Shown piece by piece: positions 46,441 to 55,679 of a DNA stretch of 64,000 bases. Under the pieces are notes generated by a model. It searched no databases, was not told the DNA's origin, and saw only the letters and a program-made list of their open reading frames with translations. This stretch comes from an uncultured bacterium. Lineage in GTDB: Bacteria; Cyanobacteriota; Vampirovibrionia; Gastranaerophilales; Gastranaerophilaceae. The translations under genes and the position numbers were made by a program. Where the stretch lies: positions 152,889 to 216,888 of the forward strand of contig CASDWY010000029.1 of NCBI GenBank assembly GCA_949284985.1. The letters are read 5' to 3'. How positions within the stretch are numbered: the first letter of the stretch is position 1; every line of letters starts with the position of its first letter.

Positions 46441-47448
46441 CTAAAACAATGAAAGCCATTCGTCTAAAACTGAAACAGCATCAGCAATAATAGTTTTATC
46501 TGCAACTTTCACAATAGGCGAATTGGGATCTATATTAACAGCAATAATATTTTTAGCACCGGAAATACCGACGCAATGCTGAACTGCGCCAGATACACCA
46601 AAAGCAATATACAAATCAGGAGAAACAGTTTTTCCAGTTTGACCGATTTGCACAGATTGCGGTGCCAATCCGGCGTCAACAGCTTTTCTTGTTGCTCCGA
46701 CTTTTGCATTTAATAAGCCTGCAAGCTTATACAATTTATCAAAATTTTCTTTATCTTTAAGTCCCTTTCCACCAACCAAAATAATTTTAGCATTTTCAAT
46801 TGCATCAGAATCCATATTAATTTCAATACTTTGAAGAACCTTTTTTAAACTTGGTTCAGTAATTTTAGGCAAAAAATGTGTCAAAACAACTTCAGATACA
46901 GGCTCAATCTTAATTGCTTCAAAAACATTCGGTCTAACTGTCGCCATTTGAGGATATGTTTTACTCAATATGGTTGCCATAAGTTCTCCACCAAAGGTAG
47001 GTCTTGTTGCTGCTAACTTTCCATCAGTATTAATCTCAAGTCCTGTACAATCAGCCGTTAAGCCTGCACAAAGCTCTGAAGATATTCTTGGAGCGAGATC
47101 TCTACCTTGACGTGTTGCTCCAATTAAAAATATTTCTTTAGGAAACGCTTTTATATACTGCAAAACCGAGATTGTATAATTATTAGTGTTATAAACACCA
47201 AGTATTTTATCATCCATTACAATAAGTTCATTTGCACCATACTGGGCAAGCTCAGCTCTATATTTTTCAATATCTATATTTTCACCGGCAATAATAACAC
47301 TTATCCAACAACCGCCCAATTTGGCAGATAAACTTCTGGCATGCGACACAAGTTGAAACACAACAGGAGAAAGTTCACCATTTAATTTCGTCTCTCCCCA
47401 TATCAAAATTCCCATTGGTTTTTGTTGATTATTGTTATCCACGTTCAT
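46441..47448 (-). CDS. etfA: Electron transfer flavoprotein alpha subunit
   Basis: EtfA with EtfB passes electrons from acyl-CoA dehydrogenases or, in anaerobes, takes part in electron bifurcation. The 335-residue protein has the N-terminal alpha/beta domain and the FAD-binding C-terminal domain with GGKGLKDKENF, VGATRKAVDAGLAP, QIGQTGKTVSPDLYIAFGVSGAVQH and the last segment INIDPNSPI-like (VNIDPNSPI). It overlaps etfB by 14 bases. No acyl-CoA dehydrogenase gene is adjacent, so the partner is elsewhere. Confidence 0.96.
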   Translation of the reverse strand: MNVDNNNQQKPMGILIWGETKLNGELSPVVFQLVSHARSLSAKLGGCWISVIIAGENIDIEKYRAELAQYGANELIVMDDKILGVYNTNNYTISVLQYIKAFPKEIFLIGATRQGRDLAPRISSELCAGLTADCTGLEINTDGKLAATRPTFGGELMATILSKTYPQMATVRPNVFEAIKIEPVSEVVLTHFLPKITEPSLKKVLQSIEINMDSDAIENAKIILVGGKGLKDKENFDKLYKLAGLLNAKVGATRKAVDAGLAPQSVQIGQTGKTVSPDLYIAFGVSGAVQHCVGISGAKNIIAVNIDPNSPIVKVADKTIIADAVSVLDEWLSLF

Positions 47449-48262
47449 AATCTCCTCCGGTAAAATCTTCCCCCTTCATCTCTGATATAGAAGAGGAAAG
47501 AATTTTTACGACATCAATTATTTCTAAATCTTTAAGTATTATGTTTTCCCTATTATTAACAGCCCGAAAAGCTCTACTAACCCATGTAGGAGAGCCCTTG
47601 ATACCCACACAAGAGGCATCCAAACCAATTTGTTCAGCACTTAAAATTTTCACATCATAATTCTGTGCTGTTATATAACCATCAATTTTAATATCGCGAG
47701 GCAAATAAGGAGATTCAGCAACACAAATCAAAGCAGGCAAAGGCGCCTCAACTACTTCAACAAGTTCATCCGCTTTTCTAATAGCAACAATTTTAAAAGC
47801 CGGTATTTCAAAAGGTTTCAACTCAGTCACATAAGTAATCTGCTCAACACCAAGTTTTTGTGCAATACTCGGTCCTGTCTGAGCAGTATCTCCATCAGAT
47901 GCAAACTGCCCACAAATAACCAAATCAAAATCCGGGCAAATAAATTTTATAGCAGAACTCAAAGCTTTACTAGTGGCTACAGTATCAGACCCTGAAAACT
48001 TTTTGTCACTTAACAGATAAGCTTCATTGCATCCCATTGCTATTGCAGTTTTCAATGCAGACTGCGCCTGCAGAGGTCCCATTGAAATTGCTGTAATATG
48101 CGTACTTTTATCTATATCTTTTATTCTTAATGCGGTTTCAAGAGCAAGCATATCGCAAGGATTAATTACACTTTCAACCCCATCTCTATCAATGGTATTA
48201 TTTTTTGTCCATTTTATATCATCAGTATCGACAACTTGTTTTATACAGACTACTATTTTCAT
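47435..48262 (-). CDS. etfB: Electron transfer flavoprotein beta subunit
   Basis: The 275-residue EtfB starts with KIVVCIKQVVDTDD and has INPCDMLALE, ALKTAIAMGCNEAYLL, the ETF signature VAIRKADELVEVVEAPLPALICV and the AMP/FAD site DGDTAQTGPSIAQKLG. In bifurcating ETFs beta carries a second FAD; I cannot decide between the two types from sequence alone. It is first in the etfBA pair. GGGG precedes the ATG. Confidence 0.96.
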   Translation of the reverse strand: MKIVVCIKQVVDTDDIKWTKNNTIDRDGVESVINPCDMLALETALRIKDIDKSTHITAISMGPLQAQSALKTAIAMGCNEAYLLSDKKFSGSDTVATSKALSSAIKFICPDFDLVICGQFASDGDTAQTGPSIAQKLGVEQITYVTELKPFEIPAFKIVAIRKADELVEVVEAPLPALICVAESPYLPRDIKIDGYITAQNYDVKILSAEQIGLDASCVGIKGSPTWVSRAFRAVNNRENIILKDLEIIDVVKILSSSISEMKGEDFTGGDYERG

Positions 48263-48302
48263 GCTAACCCCAAGTTTAAGTTAAATTTATAAACAATAAT
48301 TT

Positions 48303-48965
48303 TTATTGATACTCAATACCACGTTTTTCGAGATATTCACGAACAACATTAAGCGCACCTTGAACAATTCTTGTTACACGTGAAGACGAAAGTCCAATTT
48401 GCTGAGCGATTTCTTTAACCTGCATGTTTCTATAAAAGCGATATTCTACAACAGTACGATCTTTAGGAGGAAGCTTTGCAATAGCTTCACGTATTACTCT
48501 TCCAAGCTCAGAAATTTCAGCCTTTTCATCAGGCAACGCACCTGTATCTTTAATAAAATCAAAAGGTGAATCATTATCAGAACTTGATGCAGCAATACTA
48601 TCTATAGAAAGAATTGTTTCATAAACAGCTTCTCTAACCTTATTTGGAGTAATTTCCAAATCACTATCACCTTCTGAACTTTCACTATCAGTCGGTTTAG
48701 CATGCTTAAGAGAATACCATTTATAACGATTACGGAGCTCATTTCTAATTGCCCATCTCACCGCAGTCGCAATATAAGAATCATTATACTTAGAAAGCTG
48801 TTCATCAGTTTTATTTTTAATAAGAGCTTGAACTGCAATAATTCCAATACTAACAAGCTCTTCAAATTCAACCATATGAGAAGGAATACGTCTTTGTTCA
48901 ACTTTAGAGACCTTCTCAATAATTGATATATACTGTTTCATCCTGGACTGCACTTGAGTTTCCAT
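48303..48965 (-). CDS. Sigma factor of the FliA/WhiG type
   Basis: The 220-residue protein has region 2 (MVEFEELVSIGIIAVQALI and YIATAVRWAIRNELR) and region 4 (LPPKDRTVVEYRFYRNMQVKEIAQQIGLSSSRVTRIVQGAL) spacing of short alternative sigma factors. In flagellated bacteria FliA reads flagellin and motility genes. It starts two bases after flhB ends, so the two form an operon. The middle region has an acidic, Ser-rich stretch (SSEGDSDLE). Its targets are not evident here. Confidence 0.87.
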   Translation of the reverse strand: METQVQSRMKQYISIIEKVSKVEQRRIPSHMVEFEELVSIGIIAVQALIKNKTDEQLSKYNDSYIATAVRWAIRNELRNRYKWYSLKHAKPTDSESSEGDSDLEITPNKVREAVYETILSIDSIAASSSDNDSPFDFIKDTGALPDEKAEISELGRVIREAIAKLPPKDRTVVEYRFYRNMQVKEIAQQIGLSSSRVTRIVQGALNVVREYLEKRGIEYQ

Positions 48966-48967
48966 AA

Positions 48968-50059
48968 TTAACTATTATCCCTATTATCTATATTACTAGG
49001 ATTTTTATTTTTACGCAAATTATACACAAAGAGTAAAATTTCTGCGACCGCCTTATATAACTCAGCCGGTATATATGAGTTTACCTCAACTAAACGAAAA
49101 ATGGCTCGTGCAACCGGAGGGTTTTCTATCACCGGAACCATGTTTTCTCTTGCAATTTCTATAATTTTTTTTGCAAATAATTCAGTTCCCTTAGCAACCA
49201 ACTTCGGGGATTCCATTTCGTCTTGATTATATTTAAGCGCGCAAGCAATGTGAGTAGGGTTAGTAACCACAAAATCCGCTTCAGGAACAGCATCCATCAT
49301 TCCTTTTTGCATCATCTGCTGTCTTCGTTGACGCAAAGCAGCTTTTACATGCGGATCACCTTCAGAGTTTTTATATTCATCTTTAATTTCTTTAAATGAC
49401 ATTTTTTGATCCTGTAAAAACTTCCACTTTGTTACACCATAATCAGCAGCAGCAATAATCAAAAAAGCAATACCTGCTTTAAGTATAAAGTCTAGAACCA
49501 ACTTCCCGAATTCTATCAATACTGCAAAATTATTATCAATAGACGCAAGCATCAATACAGCTGGAAAATGTGATTTATAAACCGCATAACCTATTATCCC
49601 CAACAAAATAACCTTAATTATATTTTTAACCAGTTCAAATAAAGTCTTTATGCTCATTAAATTTTTAAAATATTTTGTAGGATTAAGCTTATCAAGCTTA
49701 GGCTCAAGAGGGGTTATAGTAAACAAAGGTCCGACTTGAACAATATCTCCGGCAATAGCAATAAAAGAAGCTAAAATAAGTAAAGGGGCAAGTATTAAAA
49801 AAGTCGGCAAAATTGTTTTAAATAAAAGCTGAACAAACCCAATTTCCTCCAGAGTTTTGTTTGGAATTTGCTCATAAAGGTTAATAAACAAACCCTCGAT
49901 TTGATGCCAAATAAAAGGAGCAAATTGAAATATAGCAATCCACATAACAAGAATTGCTATTGCCATAGAAAAATCTTTCGATTTAACAACTTGACCTTGA
50001 TCTCTAGCCTTCTTCAATTTTTGGGGCGTCGCATCAAACTGCTTATCTTCATCAGACAT
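48968..50059 (-). CDS. flhB: Flagellar/type III export protein FlhB
   Basis: FlhB is part of the type III export gate and switches the substrate class after self-cleavage. The 363-residue protein has the N-terminal DATPQKLKKARDQGQVVKS motif (residues 9-27), four membrane helices up to about residue 210, the cytosolic linker FKEIKDEYKNSEGDPHVK and the autocleavage site Asn267-Pro268-Thr269-His270. All catalytic features are intact. It is followed at two bases by the FliA-like sigma factor gene. FlhA and other flagellar genes are not adjacent. Confidence 0.95.
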   Translation of the reverse strand: MSDEDKQFDATPQKLKKARDQGQVVKSKDFSMAIAILVMWIAIFQFAPFIWHQIEGLFINLYEQIPNKTLEEIGFVQLLFKTILPTFLILAPLLILASFIAIAGDIVQVGPLFTITPLEPKLDKLNPTKYFKNLMSIKTLFELVKNIIKVILLGIIGYAVYKSHFPAVLMLASIDNNFAVLIEFGKLVLDFILKAGIAFLIIAAADYGVTKWKFLQDQKMSFKEIKDEYKNSEGDPHVKAALRQRRQQMMQKGMMDAVPEADFVVTNPTHIACALKYNQDEMESPKLVAKGTELFAKKIIEIARENMVPVIENPPVARAIFRLVEVNSYIPAELYKAVAEILLFVYNLRKNKNPSNIDNRDNS

Positions 50060-50129
50060 TATAATTCCTTTATATGATTACAATTTTAACCTTTTTAGTG
50101 CATAAAGTCAAAGCAAACAAAGATAAAAT

Positions 50130-51143
50130 CTAAGAAATTTCCTTTCCAACAACATTTGCAATTAACTTAAGTTCCTTATACAAAGTACTGAACTGTTCCG
50201 GGTAAAGTGATTGAGCGCCATCGCAAAGCGCACACTCCGGACAATCATGCACCTCTATCATAAGTCCATCTGTACCTGCAGCAACAGCAGCTTTTGACAT
50301 TGGAGCAACTTTATCTCTTAGACCAGTTCCATGGCTAGGATCTATTATTATGGGCAAGTGACTAAGCTTTTTAACTACTGGAATTGCACACAAATCTAAA
50401 GTGTTTCTTGTTGCACGTTCAAAAGTCCTTATTCCTCTTTCACACAAAATTACTTCCCTATTTCCTCCAGACATAACATACTCTGCTGACATTAGCCACT
50501 CCTCAATTGTTGCAGAAAGTCCACGCTTAATCATAACAGGTTTTTCAATATGACCAAGCTCTTTTAGCAAATTAAAATTTTGCATATTCCTTGCCCCCAC
50601 TTGCAAAATATCAACATATTTTTCAAACAATGGTATCTGTGAAATTTCCATAACCTCTGAGGTTACAGCCATATTATATTTATCAGCGACCTTTCTGATA
50701 ATTTTCAAACCATCTTTACCCAAGCCTTGAAAGGCATAAGGCGAAGTTCTTGGCTTAAAAGCACCGCCACGCAATATTTTAACACCATAAGAAGCCAGCT
50801 TTGCAGCAACTGCTTCCATTTGTTCTTCCGACTCAATAGTACAAGGTCCGGCAATTACTCCTGCATACTCTGCTCCAAACTTTACACCATTAACATTTAT
50901 AACCGTATCCGTCGGTTGAAACATTCTACTGCACAATTTATAGCTTGAAGAAATTTTTATAACCTCTTTTACGCCATCTAAAAGCTCTACATCTCTAGGA
51001 TCTATTACCTTTCCGCCTACTGCTCCTATGACTGTATGCAATTCTCCTTCAGAAATATGGGCTGCAAAACCTCGATTTTCTATATAGTTTTTTACATTTT
51101 CAATTTGTTCTTTCGTTGCTCCATGGCGCATTACAATTAACAT
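50130..51143 (-). CDS. aroF: 3-deoxy-7-phosphoheptulonate synthase (DAHP synthase)
   Basis: This type I-beta enzyme condenses phosphoenolpyruvate and erythrose 4-phosphate, the first step of the shikimate pathway. The protein has an N-terminal ferredoxin-like (ACT-like) part (residues 1-70), then VIAGPCTIES, GGAFKPRTSPYAFQGLG, MIKRGLSATIEEWL and DPSHGTGL. I take the ATG at 51143, six bases after GGAG, giving 337 residues; the TTG at 51155 is not needed. The regulatory N-terminal domain suggests feedback control by an aromatic product. Confidence 0.95.
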   Translation of the reverse strand: MLIVMRHGATKEQIENVKNYIENRGFAAHISEGELHTVIGAVGGKVIDPRDVELLDGVKEVIKISSSYKLCSRMFQPTDTVINVNGVKFGAEYAGVIAGPCTIESEEQMEAVAAKLASYGVKILRGGAFKPRTSPYAFQGLGKDGLKIIRKVADKYNMAVTSEVMEISQIPLFEKYVDILQVGARNMQNFNLLKELGHIEKPVMIKRGLSATIEEWLMSAEYVMSGGNREVILCERGIRTFERATRNTLDLCAIPVVKKLSHLPIIIDPSHGTGLRDKVAPMSKAAVAAGTDGLMIEVHDCPECALCDGAQSLYPEQFSTLYKELKLIANVVGKEIS

Positions 51144-51196
51144 ATTTTTCTCCAACTTGTCTCAATATGCCAATTATAAAATAAAAAAAACAAAAA

Positions 51197-51760
51197 TTAA
51201 AAACTTGAAGTTCTAAAATACATTGTATATTTTTTATTTCCATAGTAAAAAACAATCTCGTAAAAATTTTCATCCAAAATTTTTGCTTCAATATATGAAC
51301 TCGGAGGAGGCATTTTTTTAGAATTTTTAAACTTTTTATTCCACCCATCAGAAATTCTTTTTTTGAATTTTTGCCACTTTGTAAGTTTAGCTACAGGCAT
51401 TTTCCGCTTATAAAAATCTTCTAAAACAACTTCTGTCTCAATTGCCGGCACTATAAACTTAACTTTACCTTCAGCTTTAAAAAAAATATAATCCTTTCCT
51501 TTGATATTTCTTGCGGCCAAAAGATAATATCCAGGAGTAATAACAAGATCTTTGAAATAAAGAGTAGATGCTGTTCGAAATAAAGGATAAGGCGAATATG
51601 CATAATTAAAATAATCTTCATTTTGATATGGATCCAGATCATGCATAAGCTTAATTTGAGGAACTTCAGCATTATTATACATTTTTTCGTAATCTTTTGC
51701 TGCAAAGGCACAAGATGTACACATTAATGCTACTACTAAAATTTTTAAAAAGTATTTCAT
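51197..51760 (-). CDS. Exported uncharacterised protein
   Basis: The 187-residue protein has an N-terminal signal peptide (KYFLKILVVALMC, then CTSCAFAAK, a signal-peptidase I site at AFA or a possible lipid-modified Cys). The mature part is Tyr-, Lys- and Phe-rich with beta-type patterns (YYLLAARNIKGKDYIFFKAEG, IVFYYGNKKYTMYF). It looks like an envelope or periplasmic protein. The gene is divergent from the exported-protein/Ton cluster at 51835, with start codons about 75 bases apart. Confidence 0.72.
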   Translation of the reverse strand: MKYFLKILVVALMCTSCAFAAKDYEKMYNNAEVPQIKLMHDLDPYQNEDYFNYAYSPYPLFRTASTLYFKDLVITPGYYLLAARNIKGKDYIFFKAEGKVKFIVPAIETEVVLEDFYKRKMPVAKLTKWQKFKKRISDGWNKKFKNSKKMPPPSSYIEAKILDENFYEIVFYYGNKKYTMYFRTSSF

Positions 51761-51834
51761 ACTATATATAATAATAGATTTTTAAAAAATATCAAAAATT
51801 TGATTTTTGTTAAAAAAGTATTATCATTGTTAAT

Positions 51835-52422
51835 ATGAAAAAAATCTCAATCAGCGTATTTTTAATAACATTGCTAGTATGTTTAACATTAAAACCTGCA
51901 GCAATTGGTGCACCCGAACTAAAACCATACTCTTTTTTGACAATTCCTAAAGGAAGTTTTTTTAAAGGAGTAAACCAAAGACAAATAAACACTGCGACTG
52001 CAGATGAAGGCGATGAAGTAACCTTTATCGCTTCAACAGATACATGGTGCGCAGAAGCAAAAATAATACCCAAAGACTCAATTTACAAAGGCTATATAGA
52101 AGAATTAAATGAGCCAGTTCAGGGAACAAATGCTGCAATGAAAATTAAAATTAACAAAGTAATTTTTCCCGATAATACAGAACTTGATATTAATGCAAAT
52201 GTAACTTATAAAGGTTCAACTACTATCGGCGGTGAACTAACTCCACCTCTTGAATATTCAAGAATTCCTCATTATATTTATTATCCAAGAGTTTACAAAG
52301 GAGTCTTACAATATGTTCCTGGAAACAAAAGATTTTTTGGTTCACACCTTGTTATTAACCCTGGTGCAGAAATGATTATAATGCTTAACGAAGATTTTAA
52401 AGCATTAAGTGCAGACTTTTAA
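51835..52422 (+). CDS. Exported beta-rich protein
   Basis: The 195-residue protein has a signal peptide of about 25 residues (ISVFLITLLVCLTLKPAAIGAPE). The mature part repeats beta-type features: IPKGSFFKG, a DEGDEVTFIA segment, IPKDSIYKGYI, KIKINKVIFPD and a MIIMLNEDF end. The gene after it (52479) carries the same order, so they are paralogues. A ribosome binding site is not evident before the ATG. Periplasmic location is likely; the link to the following Ton genes is inferred from position. Confidence 0.72.
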   Translation: MKKISISVFLITLLVCLTLKPAAIGAPELKPYSFLTIPKGSFFKGVNQRQINTATADEGDEVTFIASTDTWCAEAKIIPKDSIYKGYIEELNEPVQGTNAAMKIKINKVIFPDNTELDINANVTYKGSTTIGGELTPPLEYSRIPHYIYYPRVYKGVLQYVPGNKRFFGSHLVINPGAEMIIMLNEDFKALSADF

Positions 52423-52478
52423 TAAAAATTAGTATATAATTTATTATAAATTTATTTAAACAAAGGCATGGAGGGAAA

Positions 52479-53192
52479 ATGAAAAAAAATATAATAACAA
52501 CAACAGCAGTACTACTTGTTTTACTAAGTGCTACAACAGCTATTGCAAATAATCAATATCAGCTTTACCAAACAGTTAATCCATACGGAAACAGTACACC
52601 AACATTAAAAGGCTCTGTTTTTATGGTTCCTGCAGGAACGTCCATACCTGCTGTAACTACTACGGAAATAAGTTCACAAAATATGATTTTAGGTCAAGCC
52701 GTCAGCTTAACTCTTGGACAAGATTACTACTATAACAATAAACTTGTAGCACCTGTTGGAAGCGTTCTTAACGGAACAGTTATTCAAGTTAAAAAAGGCT
52801 CATTTGCCGGCAGAAACGGACTTTTACAAATCAAATTTACAAGCCTTGTTTCTCCATATGGTCAACTTATACCAATCTCCGGACAAATTAAAACAACTGA
52901 TGGCACAGGAATTTTAAAAGGTGGCACAGCCTTGGATACAACAAAAGATTATGCAAAAGATGTTGCTGTAGGCGCAGCAGGCGGAGCTGTTTCAGGATTA
53001 GTCATCAGTGCTGTCTCTGGCGGTGGACTCGGAAAAGGTACTGCTCTTGGCACAGCTATTGGTGGCGGACTTGGACTCGGTAAATCAATAATAGATAAAG
53101 GTGGAGATGTAGTAATTCCTGTAAATACTACTGTTGAAGTACAACTTGAACAACCAATGACTATAAATGACACATCCTCATACAGGTACTAG
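52479..53192 (+). CDS. Exported beta-rich protein with Gly-rich membrane segment
   Basis: The 237-residue protein has a signal peptide (residues 1-23, ending IANN), then VPAGTSIPAVTTTEI, LGQAVSLTLG, APVGSVLNGTVI, GLLQIKFTSL and GQLIPISGQI. These align in order with the gene upstream. A Gly/Ala-rich hydrophobic stretch follows (residues 165-205), then VVIPVNTTVEVQLEQP. The IP.GT/APVGS elements recall beta domains of VirB10/TrbI-like proteins, a weak similarity. GGAGG precedes the ATG. It lies upstream of tonB. Confidence 0.75.
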   Translation: MKKNIITTTAVLLVLLSATTAIANNQYQLYQTVNPYGNSTPTLKGSVFMVPAGTSIPAVTTTEISSQNMILGQAVSLTLGQDYYYNNKLVAPVGSVLNGTVIQVKKGSFAGRNGLLQIKFTSLVSPYGQLIPISGQIKTTDGTGILKGGTALDTTKDYAKDVAVGAAGGAVSGLVISAVSGGGLGKGTALGTAIGGGLGLGKSIIDKGGDVVIPVNTTVEVQLEQPMTINDTSSYRY

Positions 53193-53273
53193 TCCTTTTG
53201 GGGGTTAACAATTATTGCATTTTTAATTAATCTTTTATAGAATAATAATTCAAAGCAGAAGACTTGGGAAAAT

Positions 53274-54446
53274 ATGACAATTATAGGAAAATTAACAAAC
53301 ACAATAGAGGATGATGAGCAAGATAAAGAACAGTACACGATTCCGCGTGTCTTTGACACAAAAGAAACTGAACTGACAATGAAAAAATCAATTATCTTGT
53401 CAACAATCCTTCACCCAACAACATTAGTAATTGTTTGGATTATAACAATTATAATGACATTACTTGGAATAAAATTCCCACTGTTAGAAAGACCAAAACC
53501 TCCAGTAAAAGATATTGAGTTTGTATTGGTAAACAACCCGGAAGCCCCCCCAATAGATAAAAACACAAAAAATAGAGCTGATCGCAATACCAGAGCAGGA
53601 GGGATTCACAATCCTAAAAAGCCACAGGCAGAACCCTCACCGGCTCCGGGTGCGCCTAGTACTGCCGGAAAAAAACAGCAAGCAAAAAAACAACAAAATT
53701 CTACACAAGCTTTAGTTAAACAAATACAAAAAAAGCAAGCGCAGCAGGCACAACAAACACAAAAAAAAGTACAAAAAGCAACTGAAGCACCTGCGCCAAA
53801 ACATGTAACGCCCAAACCCGTACCTCCGGCACCTCGTCCGGCTCCCAAAGCAGTTGCACCAAAAGTTACACAAAATCCTAAAAGTGCAATGCAAATTCCT
53901 GTACCTAAAACAACCGCACCTAAACTTGCCGGTTCATATGGCGGCCCTGTAAGCGGTACAAGAGCAGGTTCAGGAACGTCATCTTCCGGAAGCTCAAGCA
54001 GCAGACCAGCGCCAAGCTTTACTCCATCTTCATCAGGTGGCGCATCTTCAGGTGCAGGAAGATTCTCTAGCGGACAATACGGCTCTGGACAAGCAGGAAA
54101 CCCCGGACCAGGAAACCCCAATGGCAGACCTGGTATAGATGCTATCAAAGAACCTGATTTCGGACCTTACATGCGTGAACTTCAACGAAGAATTAAAATG
54201 AATTGGGATCCTCCAAAAGGAAATGAATCTAAACGAGTAGTTCTTTTATTTAAAATAGCAAAAGACGGCAGACTCTTATCAGTTCGAGTAAGCAAATCTT
54301 CCGGCATTCAAGCCGCAGACAAAGCTGCCATCGGCGCGGTTGAAATGACTGCTCCTTTCAAACCGCTTCCGCCTGAATTTAAAGGACAAAGCGTGGATAT
54401 TCAATTTACATTTGATTACAATGTATTTGGGGCATCAAGATATTAG
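53274..54446 (+). CDS. TonB-like energy transducer
   Basis: TonB-type proteins carry energy from the proton-driven ExbBD motor to outer-membrane receptors. The 390-residue protein has a membrane helix at about residues 40-65, a long Pro/Ala/Gln/Lys-rich linker (residues 85-230), a Ser/Gly-rich segment (residues 230-285) and a C-terminal TonB domain (PYMRELQRRIKMNW, LFKIAKDGRLLSVRVSKSSG, IQFTFDYNVFG). A 40-residue acidic cytosolic head precedes the helix, unlike short classical TonB. The exbB and exbD genes follow. GGGA lies before the ATG. It also suggests an outer membrane. Confidence 0.85.
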   Translation: MTIIGKLTNTIEDDEQDKEQYTIPRVFDTKETELTMKKSIILSTILHPTTLVIVWIITIIMTLLGIKFPLLERPKPPVKDIEFVLVNNPEAPPIDKNTKNRADRNTRAGGIHNPKKPQAEPSPAPGAPSTAGKKQQAKKQQNSTQALVKQIQKKQAQQAQQTQKKVQKATEAPAPKHVTPKPVPPAPRPAPKAVAPKVTQNPKSAMQIPVPKTTAPKLAGSYGGPVSGTRAGSGTSSSGSSSSRPAPSFTPSSSGGASSGAGRFSSGQYGSGQAGNPGPGNPNGRPGIDAIKEPDFGPYMRELQRRIKMNWDPPKGNESKRVVLLFKIAKDGRLLSVRVSKSSGIQAADKAAIGAVEMTAPFKPLPPEFKGQSVDIQFTFDYNVFGASRY

Positions 54447-54476
54447 TATTAATCAGAAAAAAGAGGACATAAAATT

Positions 54477-55124
54477 ATGGAATTATTATTACACTCAATT
54501 AACTTAGATTGGCCGGTATTACTGCCAATATTAATTTGCTCTATTCTTGTTGTAGCTGTTGCTATCAATAGATTTGCGTTTTATTCTCGCAACAAACGTG
54601 ATGTTGTTCAGTTTATACCTAAACTTCAAAAAGAATTAGCAAGAGGCAATCTTGCATCTGCTCAAACTTTAAGTGAACAACTCGGTGGGGTTATTGGCGA
54701 AGTTTCTGAAGAAGCTGTAAGAATTTTTGCTGAACAAAAATCCGGTTTTTCAAGATCTTTTGATATTGCAGCAAACCTTGCAACAAGAAAATTGGAAAGT
54801 CATCTTACAATTCTTGGTACAATAGGTGGCGTAGCTCCATTTTTAGGGTTGTTTGGTACTGTTGTAAGAATTCTTTATACCTTCCAAGACCTCGCAACAC
54901 AAGGCAACCAATCAGCAGCCGTTGCAATGGGTATCGGTTCTGCTTTGATCGCTACTGCTTTTGGTTTGGGTGTTGCTATCGTAGCTGTTATTTTCTACAA
55001 TCTATTTCAATCTACTGTTAAACGATATGAAGACGATTTTCAACTTATCAAGCTATTATTCTTAAGCTTTACTGACAGCTCAGAAGAATCAACCGCAACT
55101 TCTCAATCAAATATAGCTATATAA
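54477..55124 (+). CDS. exbB: ExbB/TolQ/MotA-family proton channel subunit
   Basis: The 215-residue protein has three membrane helices (residues 12-32, 120-140 and 160-190) and the family motif ATRKLESHLTILGTIGGVAPFLGLFGTVVRIL (spread over about 31 residues), followed by an IATAFGLGVAIVAVIFYN helix. ExbB forms a pentamer that with ExbD converts the proton gradient into movement of TonB. It sits between the tonB-like gene and two exbD genes. ExbB, TolQ and MotA are hard to tell apart; the neighbours favour ExbB. Confidence 0.9.
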   Translation: MELLLHSINLDWPVLLPILICSILVVAVAINRFAFYSRNKRDVVQFIPKLQKELARGNLASAQTLSEQLGGVIGEVSEEAVRIFAEQKSGFSRSFDIAANLATRKLESHLTILGTIGGVAPFLGLFGTVVRILYTFQDLATQGNQSAAVAMGIGSALIATAFGLGVAIVAVIFYNLFQSTVKRYEDDFQLIKLLFLSFTDSSEESTATSQSNIAI

Positions 55125-55148
55125 TTTTTAAAAAACAGGTAAAATAAA

Positions 55149-55676
55149 ATGGCAATGAAAACCAATAAAGGCAAAGAAGCTTTATTTACAGAAATAAACA
55201 TTACACCCTTAACAGATATATTTTTAGTGCTGCTTATCATCATGATGGTAGTAGCACCAACCTTTCAATCGGTAGATAATGCAATTTCTGTTCCCGAAAT
55301 TAACAGTGGGATATCAATAGAGCAAAAAAATGCCACAATAGCTATCTCTAAAGATGGTGCCTACTATATAAATGGTAAACCAATAAATCCGACATCTCTC
55401 GTTAATGAGCTTGAACAACTTAAACCAACTCTTGAAAAAAAAGAAGTTGTTGTAAAGGCAGATAAAGATACAAAGAGCAAAGAAATTATGAGTGTAATGA
55501 ATGCAGCTCAAGATGCCGGATTTGAAAAACTTGTAGTTGCAGGAGAACCTTTAACAAAAAAAGCTCAAGAGCAGCTTCGAAAAACAACTGAACAAACTAG
55601 TATTACAAAAAGCAACTCAACTTCATCTGATACAAATCAAGATGAACCCAGAGTTAATATACCAATTGAGGGATAA
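55149..55676 (+). CDS. exbD: ExbD/TolR-family protein (first copy)
   Basis: The 175-residue protein has one membrane helix with the essential Asp (INITPLTDIFLVLLIIMMVV, residues 17-36) and a periplasmic domain (VVKADKDTKSKEIMSVMNAAQDAGF). A polar Thr/Ser/Asn-rich extension of about 35 residues follows, missing in the second copy. The motif is almost identical to that of the next gene, so the pair arose by duplication. GGTAAAATAAA precedes the ATG. Confidence 0.9.
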   Translation: MAMKTNKGKEALFTEINITPLTDIFLVLLIIMMVVAPTFQSVDNAISVPEINSGISIEQKNATIAISKDGAYYINGKPINPTSLVNELEQLKPTLEKKEVVVKADKDTKSKEIMSVMNAAQDAGFEKLVVAGEPLTKKAQEQLRKTTEQTSITKSNSTSSDTNQDEPRVNIPIEG

Positions 55677-55679
55677 TAA

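Noticed and set aside
53606..54148. A 180-codon open frame on the minus strand inside the tonB-like gene
   Set aside because: It mirrors the Pro/Gly/Ala-rich TonB linker, is Pro/Gly/Cys-rich with no ribosome binding site, and lies within a well-supported gene.
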